Below, in pieces: positions 1 to 11,019 of a stretch of 64,000 bases of DNA. Both the position numbers and the translations under genes were made by a program. The notes beneath the pieces are model-generated. The model searched no databases, was not told where the DNA came from, and worked only from the letters and a program-made list of their open reading frames with translations. The DNA is taken from contig SIJG01000029.1 of assembly GCA_023374025.1 (NCBI GenBank), positions 1,139,576 to 1,203,575 on the forward strand. The letters run 5' to 3'. The first letter of the stretch is position 1. Each line of letters begins with the position of its first letter. The DNA comes from Heterodera schachtii. Taxonomy: Eukaryota; Nematoda; Chromadorea; Rhabditida; Heteroderidae.

Positions 1-159
1 GCGAATTTGTTAAATTTGAGAAGTATACCCTTAATTGAAATGTTTATCTGTATTTTTACAACTTTATATCAATATTTCGCATTTTGGTCCATATTTTATG
101 GCCATATGAAGAACAATTTTATTAGATTTAAAAATAAGGAAAAAAAATTACGAAATGCA

Positions 160-297
160 AATCAGTTGCATGCCATGGTCCAGTGCCAAATGAATCAGTA
201 TCGGAGAAGAGTTGAAATCGCGTCCGAATTTGGTGGCCAAAGGAATTTATGCGGTCGGATCAGCGACTGCGAAGCAAAGAATGAGTCTGACAAAAAA
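160..297 (+). other. Duplicated GC-rich patch, coding-like (second copy 3494-3628)
   Basis: This patch stands out in base composition from its AT-rich surroundings and is present in both copies of the duplication. Two plus-strand frames look protein-like, one containing SEFGGQRNLCGRISD and another LVANGIYAVGSAT in copy 2. In the first frame copy 2 carries a stop just after the MV pair. Substitutions change residues as often as not, so the patch is either a decayed exon or not coding. I do not recognise a domain. Confidence 0.3.
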
Positions 298-896
298 ATA
301 TTTCTTTATTTAAATTATTAAATTGAAGTAACAACTTTCATTTATCAATTTTTATATTTTTAGTTAACAATTAAATGGAATTTTTGTTGACTGACGGTGT
401 CAGAGATATTAATTAAAAAATTTACGTTCTTCCAAATTCTAAAGCCCAGATTTTCATTTTTATGTATTTCTGGTATTTTTTTCATTTGTTTACGTACCAT
501 ATATAATTGTTTAAATTTAATTATCAAATAAATTTACTTTTCGAATCTTTTGGGGTTTTAAAGCATATTTATGGGTTTTTTTAGTGCATATTTTATGCGC
601 CTATTTAGTATTTTTTAGTGCATGCATCTTTGAAAAGAGAAAATTTTGTTAGAAATTAATGAAATTTTAGCACCGAAATACAATAAATTATTTTTGGATT
701 ATTAAGCGATCAAATTGCTCAAAAAATGCTCGAAGGTTTGTCAATTTTTGGGTAATATGGGCGTTGCTAAAGATACAGAATTTTATTCTAATTAAGTTTA
801 CATAATTTTAAAATATTGAATTAAAACTTGAAAATTTTTGTTTTTCAAACATGATGCAATAATAATTACTGTACCTGGTCATTATTGGCGAATAGG

Positions 897-1013
897 TTAA
901 GCATTGGCGGCTGGACGTAAACGGAAGAACATGTGCAGCTGATTGTTGCTGGACAGTTTGAGGGCGGTGAATTGAGCATATGCACGACGGACGGCAAAGA
1001 GCCAATGTGAACC
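897..1013 (-). pseudogene. Exon-like minus-strand fragment, copy 1
   Basis: On the minus strand this reads as about 38 codons ending in TAA, with a natural-looking composition that includes SHWLFAVRRAYAQFTALKL and HMFFRLRPAANA. It has no ATG, so it would be an internal or terminal exon. AG precedes GTTCACATTGG, but no pyrimidine tract is clear. The match to 4357-4473 shows relatively recent duplication or constraint. I do not recognise the family. Confidence 0.35.
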
Positions 1014-1330
1014 TTCAATTAAAAGAACTTTATCAAATCAATTTAACTAACATTTCAGAAGGACTTAGAATCTTTTTTATTTTATTTTAAAGATTAAAGT
1101 ATTAGAACAGATTTTTAAGGAATGTTGCTTTTTCCAAAATCAAGAAAAAAGTAAATCTTTTTGAAATTTTGCATAGAAAATATGCTTAAAATTCCAAAAC
1201 TTAGGGGCGGCACCGCCACCAAACCTAATTTGTATAAATAAATATATTTAGTTTATTTATTTTAAGTTTTTTTTAAATATTAAATTTTTAAGGCGAAATA
1301 TGACGTAGTGAAAATGAATACACAAAAAAT

Positions 1331-1516
1331 TTGTTTTGTCAGATTTGTACACACCTTTTCCTCTACGCGTTCGTCTGTGCCCGGTTTTCTTTTGCTGAGT
1401 TAAAGCGTGACGGCGCGGCCCAACCGCTTGACGAACACCAATTTTTGAATTCCATCAATGCCATTTTTGCCAGCAAAAAATCCATTCCGAATTGTTTAAC
1501 ATTTGTTTGCTTGTGA
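1331..1516 (+). other. Small ORF on a GC-rich patch, copy 1
   Basis: A 61-codon plus-strand frame whose centre (about 1345-1500) is much richer in G and C than its flanks. It contains FLYAFVCARFSFAELKRDG followed by a polar stretch with AAQPLDEHQFLNSINAIFAS. The hydrophobic start could be a weak signal peptide or chance. The start is a non-ATG codon, so this may be an exon. Copy 2 (4761-4949) keeps the same 49-residue core, although an indel upstream shifts the N-terminal context. Confidence 0.3.
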
Positions 1517-1600
1517 ACCATCCAACTTTTGAAAACAGAAAAACGTTAAAAATTGATAAAATTTAGGCAAAGAAAAAATGGTTTTAAATTATTTAGCTAT

Positions 1601-1660
1601 AAAGTTACTCAAAAAATCCTCGAAAGTTTGCGAATTTTTGGGGAAAATTGGCATTGTTCA
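1601..1660 (+). repeat. 70-bp motif, one of five copies (also 712-790, 3384-3455, 4165-4240, 5046-5112)
   Basis: A segment starting TACTCAAAAAAT and running through CTCGAAGGTTTG, AATTTTTGGG and GGGCATTG recurs five times in the first 5.1 kb, always on the plus strand. Copies in matching positions of the duplication are very similar; the one at 3384 is more diverged. It lies just beyond the coding-like patches each time, which suggests an older repeat unit inside the large duplication. Confidence 0.7.
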
Positions 1661-2360
1661 TTGTACGTCAATATGATAGTTTTAAAAACATATTTTTAAA
1701 AGAAAAAACTTTTAATTTTCCATTCATCTAAATCTGCATAAACGGCTTTAAAGTTTGAGAAATAACTCGGATTTCTTAGGAGCATTGGTCAATAAAATTT
1801 TGAACTTACTCAATTTCAAGAAGTTGAAAGCGGATTTGTTTGGTTGCACAAATTTGGAACAGACGCCAAACTTTTCTATTTTTGTTTATGTTCCCATATT
1901 GTGAATTGCAATTGGTCTCCAAATTTTCAATTCGTTTTTAATCCAACTGAAATTGTGAAAGAAATAACCTTGGAAAGAAAAAATTCGCAAAAACTTATAA
2001 AAAAGGCACAAAATGGTTTTACTAACTGATTTATTTTCATAATCACATCACAAATGTGATAACATAAAAAGGAAATGAAATTTCGATTAGAAAACACATT
2101 AATTTTTAAATGAAAAACTTGTAATATACTATATAGATCACTGACATTTAGGCACAAATTTGGTTTTAGTCGGTTTTCGAGTTCCTTTACATTTTACGCG
2201 TCACAAAAACTGTTTTTTTGAACCTTTAATCGAACTTTATACATTCCGAATGGTCTAATGTTCTCGATTGTATACTTTGATTATCGAAATATGCAAAGCA
2301 ACCCTAAGCACACTTAATGATGTCAACAGACAGTAAACCAACATAAAAAATTTGCAAAAA

Positions 2361-2400
2361 AGCCTAGGCTTAAGCCTAAAGCTTAGGCCTAGTCTAAGCC
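2361..2400. repeat. TTAGGC/GCCTAA palindromic cluster
   Basis: Overlapping inverted copies of AGGCTTAAGCCT and GCTTAGGCCTAG form a dense palindrome. The hexamer TTAGGC and its complement occur head to head. TTAGGC is the usual nematode telomere unit, but there is no tandem run here, so telomeric origin is speculative. Confidence 0.5.
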
Positions 2401-2786
2401 ATTGTTTGAGTTGCCTGTGTATGAGTTGTCACGACACCTTAGGTTTAACAACAAAATTTGTTGTTAAAGAGATTACTGAATACCGAACAATAAAATACCA
2501 TGGACATGGGATAGCAACGGAATATCGATTTCGAAAATTTGGGGCCTCGGAATTCCATCCCTGCCATGGAAACAAAATATTTTGGGATGCGTAAAAATGC
2601 CATGGGACGCGTAAACCCAAAATTTTTCAAATATACATACAAAAAGGTAAAGAAAAATATTTAAAATTCCGCTTAAAAAACTGTTAAAATATTTAACAGA
2701 CCCAATTATTTTTTATTATTTATGGATAGATTTTTACCAATGCCGTCGCCTTCCAAAAGATGTTTTCACAAATGAACACAACGGTT

Positions 2787-2809
2787 GCTGCTGCTGCTGC
2801 TGCTGCTGA
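2787..2809 (+). repeat. GCT trinucleotide microsatellite
   Basis: About seven and a half perfect GCT units. No convincing open frame surrounds it. Confidence 0.95.
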
Positions 2810-3163
2810 TTTTCACTAATGGCAGAAGAAATGACGGCGGTGGTAATTCGTGTCCCATTTAAATGAATTAATTTTCGCCTGCAAATATTTAAGAAAATTT
2901 TTAAATTTTAAAAACTTTTTAAATGAAAATTTTAAGGTAAGAATAAACTTTGAACAGAACAGAGACAAAAATGTTAAATAATGAACTGAATATTGAAACT
3001 GCTTTAGGTTTGAACGCATTTTATAAATTCAATTGAGATTTATGAAACAAATAAATTTCCTTTTTAGACAATTGCCAAAAAAGTGAACCTGATTATGATT
3101 AATTGGTTAATTAAGCAACTGTTGCTTATTTTGTTTTCAACTTTGTTAAAACGCTAGAATTTT

Positions 3164-3186
3164 CCTAGGCTTAGGCCTAAGCCGAG
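3164..3186. repeat. Second TTAGGC-like palindrome
   Basis: CCTAGGCTTAGGCCTAAGCC resembles the cluster at 2361-2400 and lies about 0.8 kb from it, roughly in inverted orientation. The pair could be the ends of a small element, but flanking duplications were not found. Confidence 0.4.
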
Positions 3187-4356
3187 CCTCGACATATGCT
3201 TGCTTAAGCTAAGATTTATGGCTTAATCTTTACGTGAAAAGGGGTTAATGGGTTGGTCAAGATTTTTAAGGGTCAGAGGGTTGGAGAGAGACCGGTGGAC
3301 AAATTGTTAATGGGATCAATCCATAAATTTAAGTCCATATTTTATGATCATAATTTTATACATATTTTTTATGCCTTAGTTTTAAAATTACTCAAAAAAT
3401 ATTGGAAAGTTTGCTAATTGTTGGATAAAATGTGCATTACTGAAGGATACAATTTTATTTATATTTAAAAATAAGGAAAAAAATTTACGAAATGCATATC
3501 AGTTGCATGCCATGGTCTAGTGCCAAATGAATCAGTATCGGAGAAGAGCTCAAATCGTGTCCGAATTTGGTGGCCAACGGAATTTATGCGGTCGGATCAG
3601 CGACTTCGAAGCAAAGAATGAGTCTGAGAACAAAATATTTTTTTAATTAAATTATTAAATTGAAGTAATAACTTTCATTTAACAATTAATTTATGTAATA
3701 AAAATTAAAATAGAGAAGTTAAAATAGAGAAGTTTAAAATAAATTTAATATTTTATTTTTTATTACAGAATCAATTTCACTACGACTTGCGCAGTTAAAA
3801 TGCAAAAAATATGTGTTTTTAATATTTTTACTTAACAATTAAAGGGAATTTTTGTTGACTGACGGTGGCAGAAATATTAATTAAAAAATTTATGTTCTTC
3901 CAAATTTTAAAGTCACGATTTTCATTTTTACGTATTTCTGGTATTTTTTTTCATTAATTTGCGTACCATATATAATTGTTTAAATTTAATTATCAAATAA
4001 ATTTCTATTCGAATATTTTGGGGTTTTAAAGCATATTTGTGGAATTTTTAGTGCATATTTTATGCGCATATTTAGTATTTTTTAGTGCATACACCTTTGA
4101 ATAGAAAAAATTTTTATAGAAATTAATGAAATTTTAGCACCGAAATAAATTATTTTTGGATTATTAAGCTATCAAATTGCTCAAAATGCTCGAAGGTTTG
4201 TCAATTTTTGGGTAATATGGGCGTTGCTAAAGATACAGAATTTTATTCTAATTAAGTTTACATAATTTTAAAATATTGAATTAAAACTTTAAAATTTTTG
4301 TTTTTCAAAAATGATGCAATAATAATTACTGTACCTGGTCATTATTGGCGAATAGG

Positions 4357-4473
4357 TTAAGCATTGGCGGCTGGACGTAAACGGAAGAACATGTGCAGCT
4401 GATTGTTGCTGGACAGTTTGAGGGCGGTGAATTGAGCATATGCACGACGGACGGCAAAGAGCCAATGTGAACC
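4357..4473 (-). pseudogene. Exon-like minus-strand fragment, copy 2
   Basis: Duplicate of the fragment at 897-1013, at an offset of 3460 bases and identical to it by eye. The reading frame and terminal TAA are the same. Identity here, against several differences per 100 bases in the flanks, is the main reason to suspect it was once coding. Confidence 0.35.
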
Positions 4474-4760
4474 TTCAATTAAAAGAACTTTATCAAATCA
4501 ATTTAACTAACATTTCAGAAGGACTTAGAATCTTTTTTATTTTATTTTAAAGATTAAAGTATTAGAACAGATTTTTAAGGAATGTTGCTTTTTCCAAAAT
4601 CAAGAAAAAAGTAAATCTTTTTGAAATTTTGCATAGAAAATATGCTTAAAATTCCAAAACTTAGGGGCGGCACCGCCACCAAACCTAATTTGTAAATATA
4701 TTTAATTTATTTATTTTAAGTTTTTTTTAAATATTAAATTTTTAGGCGAAATAAGACGTA

Positions 4761-4949
4761 GTGAAAATGAATACACAAAAAATTTGTTTGTCAGATTTTA
4801 CGCACCTTTTCCTCTACGCGTTCGTCTGTGCCCGGTTTTCTTTTGCTGAGTTAAAGCGTGACGGCGCGGCCCAACCGCTTGACGAACACCAATTTTTGAA
4901 TTCCATCAATGCCATTTTTGCCAGCAAAAAATCCATTCCGAATTGTTAA
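4761..4949 (+). other. Small ORF on a GC-rich patch, copy 2
   Basis: Counterpart of 1331-1516, here starting with an ATG ahead of NTQKICLSDF. The core from THLFLYAF to KKSIPNC is the same at the protein level in both copies. The frame ends a few codons earlier than in copy 1. No family is recognised and it could be a fragment of a host gene. Confidence 0.3.
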
Positions 4950-5107
4950 ACATTTGTCTGCTTGTGAACCATCCAACCTTTGAAAACAGAAAAACGTTAA
5001 AAATTGATAAAATTTAGGCAAAAATGGTTTTAAATTATTTTGATATAAAGTTACTCAAAAAATCCTCGAAGGTTTGCGAATTTTTGGGGAAAATGGGCAT
5101 TGTTCAA

Positions 5108-6966
5108 GAATATAAAATTTTCATTCTAACAAATTTTTACGAAATTTAATTTAAAATATGAAATTGAATAAAAATTTCAACGAAATTTATAATTTAAATA
5201 ATATAATTTATAATAAAATTAATTTTTAATTAAATTAAATTTGTGAATACGGAGAGATTATTAGAAAATAAGTTAATAGGACTTATTACAAAGATCATTT
5301 ATTGTTTATGATTTATAAACTTAGATTTAGAAAAAAAAGAAAGAATAAATGATAAATATTATTCTATAATAAGAAATCGAATCTCAGATTTTTTCACTAT
5401 TTAAATAGAAAAACCTAAAAATTCTGTTAAAAAGCAATGCTTGAACAAATTTAACAATATATTTGCTGGATTTGGTGATTTGCGGATACTTTCTTTATTC
5501 GACACGCCGCGCGGACATCGATTTTAGCGCAATGTTCCACAAAATTTGGGTGGGCGAAGCAAATGTCCGGTGCGCAATTATTTATTATAAGCAAAATTAT
5601 TGGGGGCAGAAAATCGAATTAAATTATGACATTTTATAATGGTTTTTCTCAAAAAGTTGGCGAAAAAACCGAAAATCCAATAAAAAATGCTAATTAGGCA
5701 CCAGGAACGATTTTGAACTTTAAAGAAAAGACGCCAATTTTGTGTCATTAATATGAGAGTAATAAAACAAATATTATTCAGACATAAATTACATTAAAAT
5801 AAAAAGGAATTAATAAAAGATTACCTTTTCAAAAATAAAGTAAAATCATAATGAAAAAAAATAATTTAAAATATTTACAAAAATACAAAAAAAATAAATA
5901 AAAATGATAATACGTCATTTATTTAAAATGAACAATGTTGAAGCATTAAATGCTTTTGCTTGAGGTCTAAATTATTGTGTAAATTTTTTATGAACAGATT
6001 TTTTCTGCGATTTTTTTTCTATTTTCATCATACATTTCTTTTTATAATAACTATTGAATGCAAAATTCTATCAAAACATATGAAAAATAAAATAATCAAT
6101 CATTGAGCAAAAATTGCCATTAAATAATATGTAATGATTAAACAAAGTCAATTGTATTGAATACTATATAATAAATAAAAAATTAAATTAAAAATCATTT
6201 ATTTTGAAAATAAAATAAAGTAAAACTTTTATAAAATACATAAAATTAACCTAAAAGAAAGTAAAAGAATGTCATTCATTATTGTTAATAAACCAAGGAA
6301 AGTTCACAAAAACTATCATAAAAATCAATGATTATTAATCATAATTTATAAATTATTTCAAATCCGAATATTATAAGAATTAATATACAATTTATAATAA
6401 AAAAAATATAAATATAATATGCTTCACAGCAATAATTTTTGTTTGCCGCAGAGAAAAAATAAATCATTTAATATTTGAACACAATAAAAAGATAAATTTT
6501 CGTAATTTTTTTAACATTTTAACAAAAACCTATAAACCACCATGAATTATTAAATTAAAGTCCCACAACTTGATGATTGCTGAAGCGTTGAACCTGCACA
6601 TGCTAATGAGTTTAATATTGTCGTTAAATATTTATTTATTTAAATTCTGAGTCCCAATATTTTTTTAATCAAATCTAAACTCAAGATGCTGCTGAAAATG
6701 AAAATTCAATTCTTTTGAGAAATGTAATTACAAAACAAGCGTAGGTAGTTTAGCTATTTTTATAATATTCTTAGGTGTGACTAATTGAATAATTAGTTGA
6801 ATATTGTTTTCGTTAATTTTATTTTAGAAAAAAAAGTAAAATGAAATCTTTTTGAAACAATTTAAAATTTAAATTAAGAACAAATTTAATTTAATAGAAA
6901 TCAAACGGTAGCCTTGTAAATTAATAATATTAAATATGTTATTAATAAATAATAATAATCTTAAAA
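5108..6966. other. AT-rich region
   Basis: Almost entirely A and T with frequent stops in all frames. Apart from the GC-richer island at 5451-5618 I see no gene, RNA or ordered repeat. Confidence 0.7.
5451..5618 (-). other. Exon-like island, minus strand
   Basis: A GC-richer island inside AT-rich DNA. On the minus strand it gives 55 open codons between stops, including NNCAPDICFAHPNFVEHC and DVRAACRIKK, with four to five cysteines. It has no ATG. The cysteine spacing does not match a domain I can name. It may be a lone or decayed exon. Confidence 0.25.
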
Positions 6967-7244
6967 TTCATTGATATTTATTATCCTAATTCAAAATAGA
7001 GAAAGAATTTATTTACTTTTAATAAAATTATAGTCTAATTAAATCATTTTGCATACTTCCCGTGCGGTCTGCGCTGAGATATTGATAAATATAGAAAGAA
7101 GATTAATTTATTAAACTACTTCTTGATTATTATGGTAAATGAATTCAAACATTATTGAGGCCGTTTGAAAAAAATTATATAATTTTATTATGAATAGGGC
7201 TCGAAATTATATGGACAAAAAAACGTCAAATATGGACATAAAAT
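6967..7244. repeat. 278-bp direct repeat, copy 1 (second at 13959-14235)
   Basis: Nearly identical to 13959-14235, including a GC-richer CCCGTGCGGTCTGCGCTGAG stretch. The repeat runs through the target site and into the left end of the hAT-type element at 7195, so host flank plus transposon end were copied together after insertion. Confidence 0.9.
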
Positions 7245-7654
7245 ATGGACTAAAAATGCCCGAAATATTGACTAAAAAGCTCAAAAATGGCCAAATATGG
7301 ACCAAAATATGAATTAAAACTGCTAAAATCTATGTTTTAAACTCTCAAAAATTCCAAAAAAGGTTTATATATTAAATATTTGTTTAAATAAACTAGAGTT
7401 GGTCGGGACCGGGACCGGGACCGGGATCGGGACCGGGACGGGAATTCCCGGTTTTTTCAGGTCCCGGTCCCGATCCCGGTTTTTGGATAAACAGAAATCC
7501 CGGTCCCGGTTTTGCCAGTCCCGGTCCCGGCGGGACTAAATAAGCACTGGTAAGAATGGGGGTCTAGGTGAGAAAAGAGAAGGGAATTGGTGAGAAGGAG
7601 AAATTTTTGAGAAAAAAATTAAATTATTTATTCATTTAATTGCATTTGTTTACA

Positions 7655-7725
7655 TCGGTATGTTGTCTATTGGCTAAACCTTCTGACTTTCATTATTTGT
7701 CTCTTGGGTTCAATTCCTCGATGGA
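7655..7725 (+). other. tRNA-like (pol III promoter-like) segment in element 2
   Basis: GGTTCAATTCC at 7707-7717 matches the tRNA B-box, and TTGTCTATTGGCTAAAC about 35 bases upstream is A-box-like. The acceptor and anticodon stems do not pair well, so this is tRNA-derived rather than a functional tRNA. A homologous segment lies in the element at 61174 (61845-61926, minus strand). Confidence 0.5.
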
Positions 7726-7854
7726 AAAGAAACTTTTTTATATTTTCTTTATCATTATTTTTATTGAATTTAATTAATAAAAACATTTCAACTTAAAAAA
7801 ATTATTTTTTTCATTTTTAACAGCCTAAAACCCCACAAATTAATCAAATATTTG

Positions 7855-7990
7855 GTCATTTTTTGACAAATTCAGTTAACATATTTCACTCAAATTTTCA
7901 AAATTTTTCCTGCGGTGCCTATCGGCACCGCCGGACCCCCCCCCCCCCCAATGTTCCAAAAAGTTTTTTTAAAAAACATTGCCACTAAAA
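7855..7990 (-). repeat. Shared hAT core with GGTGCCGATAGG quasi-palindrome
   Basis: Read on the minus strand this holds a C-tract complement, CCGGCGGTGCCGATAGGC, then AAAAATTTTGAAAATT and TGACCAAAT. The same order occurs at 61500-61630 and, partly, at 55680-55800 and 10055-10300. The quasi-palindrome could form a hairpin with a four-base loop. Confidence 0.75.
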
Positions 7991-8906
7991 CAGTGATTTA
8001 AAAATTTTAAGAGATTGTAAATTTGTTAAAAAAAACCAGAATTTTGGGACTCAGAAAATTCCAAGACGCCCGCCCCCCCCCGAACTAAAATTTTTTAAAA
8101 ATTTCCAATGAATAATGGAAAAATTCTTCGAATCCCTCCCCCAAACGAAAATTTAAAAAATTTTATGCGTATATTTTTGAATGTAGGCAATTTTCGTAAC
8201 AAAGTGCACTCAAATTTTCAAATTTTTTTCAAAAAAATTTTCTCTTGGAAAAATTCCCGGTTGGTCCCGGTCCCGGCTTTTCTCGCGGTCCCGATCCCGG
8301 TCCCGGTCAAAAAACTTGGTCCCGGTCCGGTCCCGACTTTTCTGGTCCCGGCAAGTCCCGGTCCCGTTTTTTGTCAAATTTCCCGGTCCCGACCAACTCT
8401 AAAATAAACTGAAAAAGTACAATAAACAACCAAAAAATGGGTTTAAAAACTTAAAAATGCAAATTTTTATCGTCGTCCACTGTATAAAAAATACTTTCAA
8501 ATTTGCCAAAATTTCGAAAAGAATTCTCATTTAAAAAAAAAAGAAAGGTTCGCAAAAAATGGTAAAAATATTTATTAAAAACACCAAAATCACGACGGAA
8601 ACCCAAATTTTTCGTATTTTTGGGGTGTAAATTTTAAAATTTCCAAAAAGTTGAACTTTAGGGGTGTATTTTTCGCTTTTTTTCATTTCTTGTGAAAATT
8701 TGCCAAAAATGGCCGAAATATGGACTAAAAATGAAAAAATGGCGAAATATGGATTCATTCTCGAAAACCCTCAAAATATGGATTTATATGGACTAAAAAC
8801 CTTTAGCAAATCAAAAAACTTTAACGCAGAAATGCTATTTTTGATCGCCATTCTTCATAGCATATGCGCAGAAAAAATATGTTAAGCCATTTAATTTCGA
8901 GCCCTA

Positions 8907-9809
8907 ATTATGAACAAAGATCTAATAATTATTTAATAAACTAGCGATTCAATTAAATAAATAAAATTAAAAGTATTAAGTGGTGCCGAAGAAGAACGTG
9001 GTACAGTCGAGAATATCCTAAGTGTTAAAAAAATATTCAATCAAATTATTCTATCTTTTAACAATAAATAGATTTTTTATTCGTATTAGATTACATAAAC
9101 TAATTTTTATAAATATTTTTTGAAATCTTTTAACAAATAAGAATCTATTAAAAATTTAAAGCAGTAATACCGAGAATGAAGTTTAATTTTCTCATATAAA
9201 AATAAAATTTTAGTTAAAAAAGATAACAGAATGCAATGCTATATACTTTTAACCTGTTAAAGCTAATTGTTTTCATATTTGTAATATGAACATTTTTTTG
9301 TTTAATTAAAAAATTGTAATTAAATTTTGACGAAGTACATAAGAAAAAATCTCGCATGTGTAACTACAAAAAATGATGATGATAAGATTTTGCTTATTAT
9401 TTAGTTGTTAAAAAAACATAACTAAATATTGAAAATAAGTATTTTTAATCGATATATATCACAAGATTATTAAAAATAATTTATCTTTTTTTAAATTTTT
9501 AAAAATAAATTAATAAACAGAATATTTAAAAATTTATTATACGCAAATGAAGAAGCCAAGAAAAGAAATCATTAAATTATTTGACCAAATAAAAAAGCGA
9601 ATAAATAGTAATACTTTATTAAAAAATTATATATTTTTTTATAATATATTTTTTACAAGAAATAAATAATAATTCTATTTATAAAAAAGGAAAGTTTATT
9701 AATGCAAAAAATATACATTAAAATATTAATATTTGACAATGGAAAAGCTGCAACTGTTAGATAAAATAATTCAATGTTCAAAAAAAAAATGACAACTAAT
9801 AATATTAAT
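8907..9809. other. AT-rich region
   Basis: No gene supported. A short GC-richer island at about 8975-9020 reads SGAEEERGTVENILS on the plus strand. It is too short to interpret. Confidence 0.6.
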
Positions 9810-11011
9810 TAGGGTTAAGCTCCGACCCCGAGCCCCCCGGCCCCCGACCCGACCCGAGACGTTTTTTGGACCAATCCCCCGACCCGACCCCCGACATGTC
9901 ATCCCCCGAGGTCCCCGACCCCCGACTTTTTGCCCCCCGACCCCCCGACACTATTTCGGGGGATTGGGACTCCGAGCGTTTTAAAAATTTAAAAGTTAAT
10001 TCATCCATGAAGGCGGGAAATATTGAAAATTTTTGAGATTTTGAACAAATTTTCTTAATAAAATTCATTAAAAATTACGAAAAATTTTGCGGCGGCGCCT
10101 ATCGGCACCGCCGGTCCTACAAAACCATGGTGCCGATCGTTAATTAATTTTAAAAATATGAACATCAAGGCCGTAAAATAAGATTTTAGGGTCTAAAATA
10201 ATAACAATTAGCAACATTTTTCAAATCAGTAAATTTTTACAATTTATTTGATCAAAATGCTATCAATTTTAGGGCCGTGGTGCTGATAGGCGCCGCCGGG
10301 AGAATTTTTTTGAAAATTTGAGTTCATTTTGCCCACAGATTTTCACCAAAAATGACCAATTTTTGCGCGATTTTGAGTCAAATTTTTAAGAACAAATAAG
10401 CTTTTGCGAACCGGCGGTGCCGATCAGGGGTGGGCCGCGCATAGAAAAATCCCGCGGTCGCGCATCACGGATACATAAAAATGGCCATTTTAAAGTTTTT
10501 TTTCTTAAAAATCAGCGAAGTAAAACATTAATCTGAAAACAAATTAAAAAGTTTAGGTGAAGCCTGTAAATAAGAAAATCTTAGAAATAAGGACAAATTT
10601 CAGTACATTCGGGACCAAAAGATCAAAAAATTTTGTGGCAGACCTTAAAATTTCTTGAAAAATAGTGAGATTATAAATATATTTAAGAAATCAGAAGAAT
10701 TTTTGTCGCTACCCCAAAATTAGAATTCTTATAAATAAGAACAAATGGAAGCCCCTGGTTTAAAGGCTAGCCTAGCTTGGACTCACTCTTGCTGGCGCTA
10801 ACGAAATCAGATGATTAAAGTGAGAAAAAAGGAAGATTTACGAGCATTTAAAAATAGAGTTTTTCGTTAAAAAATTTCGTTGATCACTACCCGATCGGGG
10901 TCCCCGACCCCCGACAATTGAGCTCCCCCCCGACCCGACCCCCGACATGTCGCCCCCCGAGGTCCCCGGCCCCCGACTTTTTGCCCCCCGAGGGCTCGGG
11001 GCTTAACCCTA
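9810..11011. mobile_element. hAT-type non-autonomous element 3
   Basis: The ends TAGGGTTAAGC and the complement are flanked by the exact 8-bp duplication ATATTAAT (9802-9809 and 11012-11019). Both subterminal regions are runs of CCCCCGACCCCGAC-like repeats. Inside are three versions of the GGCGGTGCCGAT motif (about 10090, 10278 and 10420), the last next to CAGGGGTGGGCC, which looks like another hAT terminus and may mark a nested or chimeric piece. No transposase is encoded. Confidence 0.92.
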
Positions 11012-11019
11012 ATATTAAT

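Larger units (their letters stand above)
127..1660. repeat. 1.5-kb direct duplication, copy 1
   Basis: This block recurs in the same orientation at 3461-5107, about 95% alike by eye. Both begin TTTAAAAATAAGG and end at GGCATTGTTC. Copy 2 carries about 130 extra bases near 3690-3820 that are missing here. The block holds three GC-richer coding-like patches and two copies of a 70-bp motif. The ends are not TG..CA and I see no target-site duplication, so a segmental duplication fits better than a pair of LTRs. Confidence 0.9.
1661..3460. other. Spacer between the two duplication copies
   Basis: AT-rich sequence with no gene I can support. It holds two TTAGGC-like palindromes, a GCT microsatellite, and a patch at 2480-2620 with repeated CCATGG motifs whose frames I could not assign. 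Confidence 0.6.
3461..5107. repeat. 1.5-kb direct duplication, copy 2
   Basis: Second copy of the block at 127-1660. It differs by scattered substitutions and by the roughly 130-bp extra segment near 3690-3820. The GC-richer patches are the best conserved parts, and the patch at 4357-4473 matches copy 1 exactly by eye, while the surrounding AT-rich sequence has diverged more. Confidence 0.9.
7394..8401. mobile_element. hAT-type non-autonomous element 2 (nested)
   Basis: The ends TAGAGTTGGTCGGGACCGGG and the complement are flanked by the exact 8-bp duplication AAATAAAC (7386-7393 and 8402-8409). The first 170 bases and last 150 bases are degenerate GGGACC/CCCGGT repeats. The interior holds a tRNA-like segment and a GGTGCC..GGCACC quasi-palindrome also found in the element at 61174. 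It is inserted inside element 1, so it is the younger insertion. Confidence 0.93.
7195..8906. mobile_element. hAT-type non-autonomous element 1 (carries nested element 2)
   Basis: Terminal inverted repeats TAGGGCTCGAAATTA at the left and its complement at the right are flanked by an exact 8-bp duplication, ATTATGAA (7187-7194 and 8907-8914). An 8-bp duplication with a YARNG terminus is diagnostic of the hAT superfamily. Both subterminal regions are rich in ATATGGACTAAAA-like motifs, the kind of repeats hAT transposases bind. No transposase frame is present. Without the nested 1-kb insertion the element is about 0.7 kb. Confidence 0.92.

Noticed and set aside
2361..3186. Telomere or interstitial telomeric repeat
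   Set aside because: TTAGGC occurs only in palindromes, never as a tandem run.
127..5107. The two 1.5-kb copies as LTRs of one element
   Set aside because: No TG..CA ends, no primer site or polypurine tract beside them, and a 130-bp length difference.
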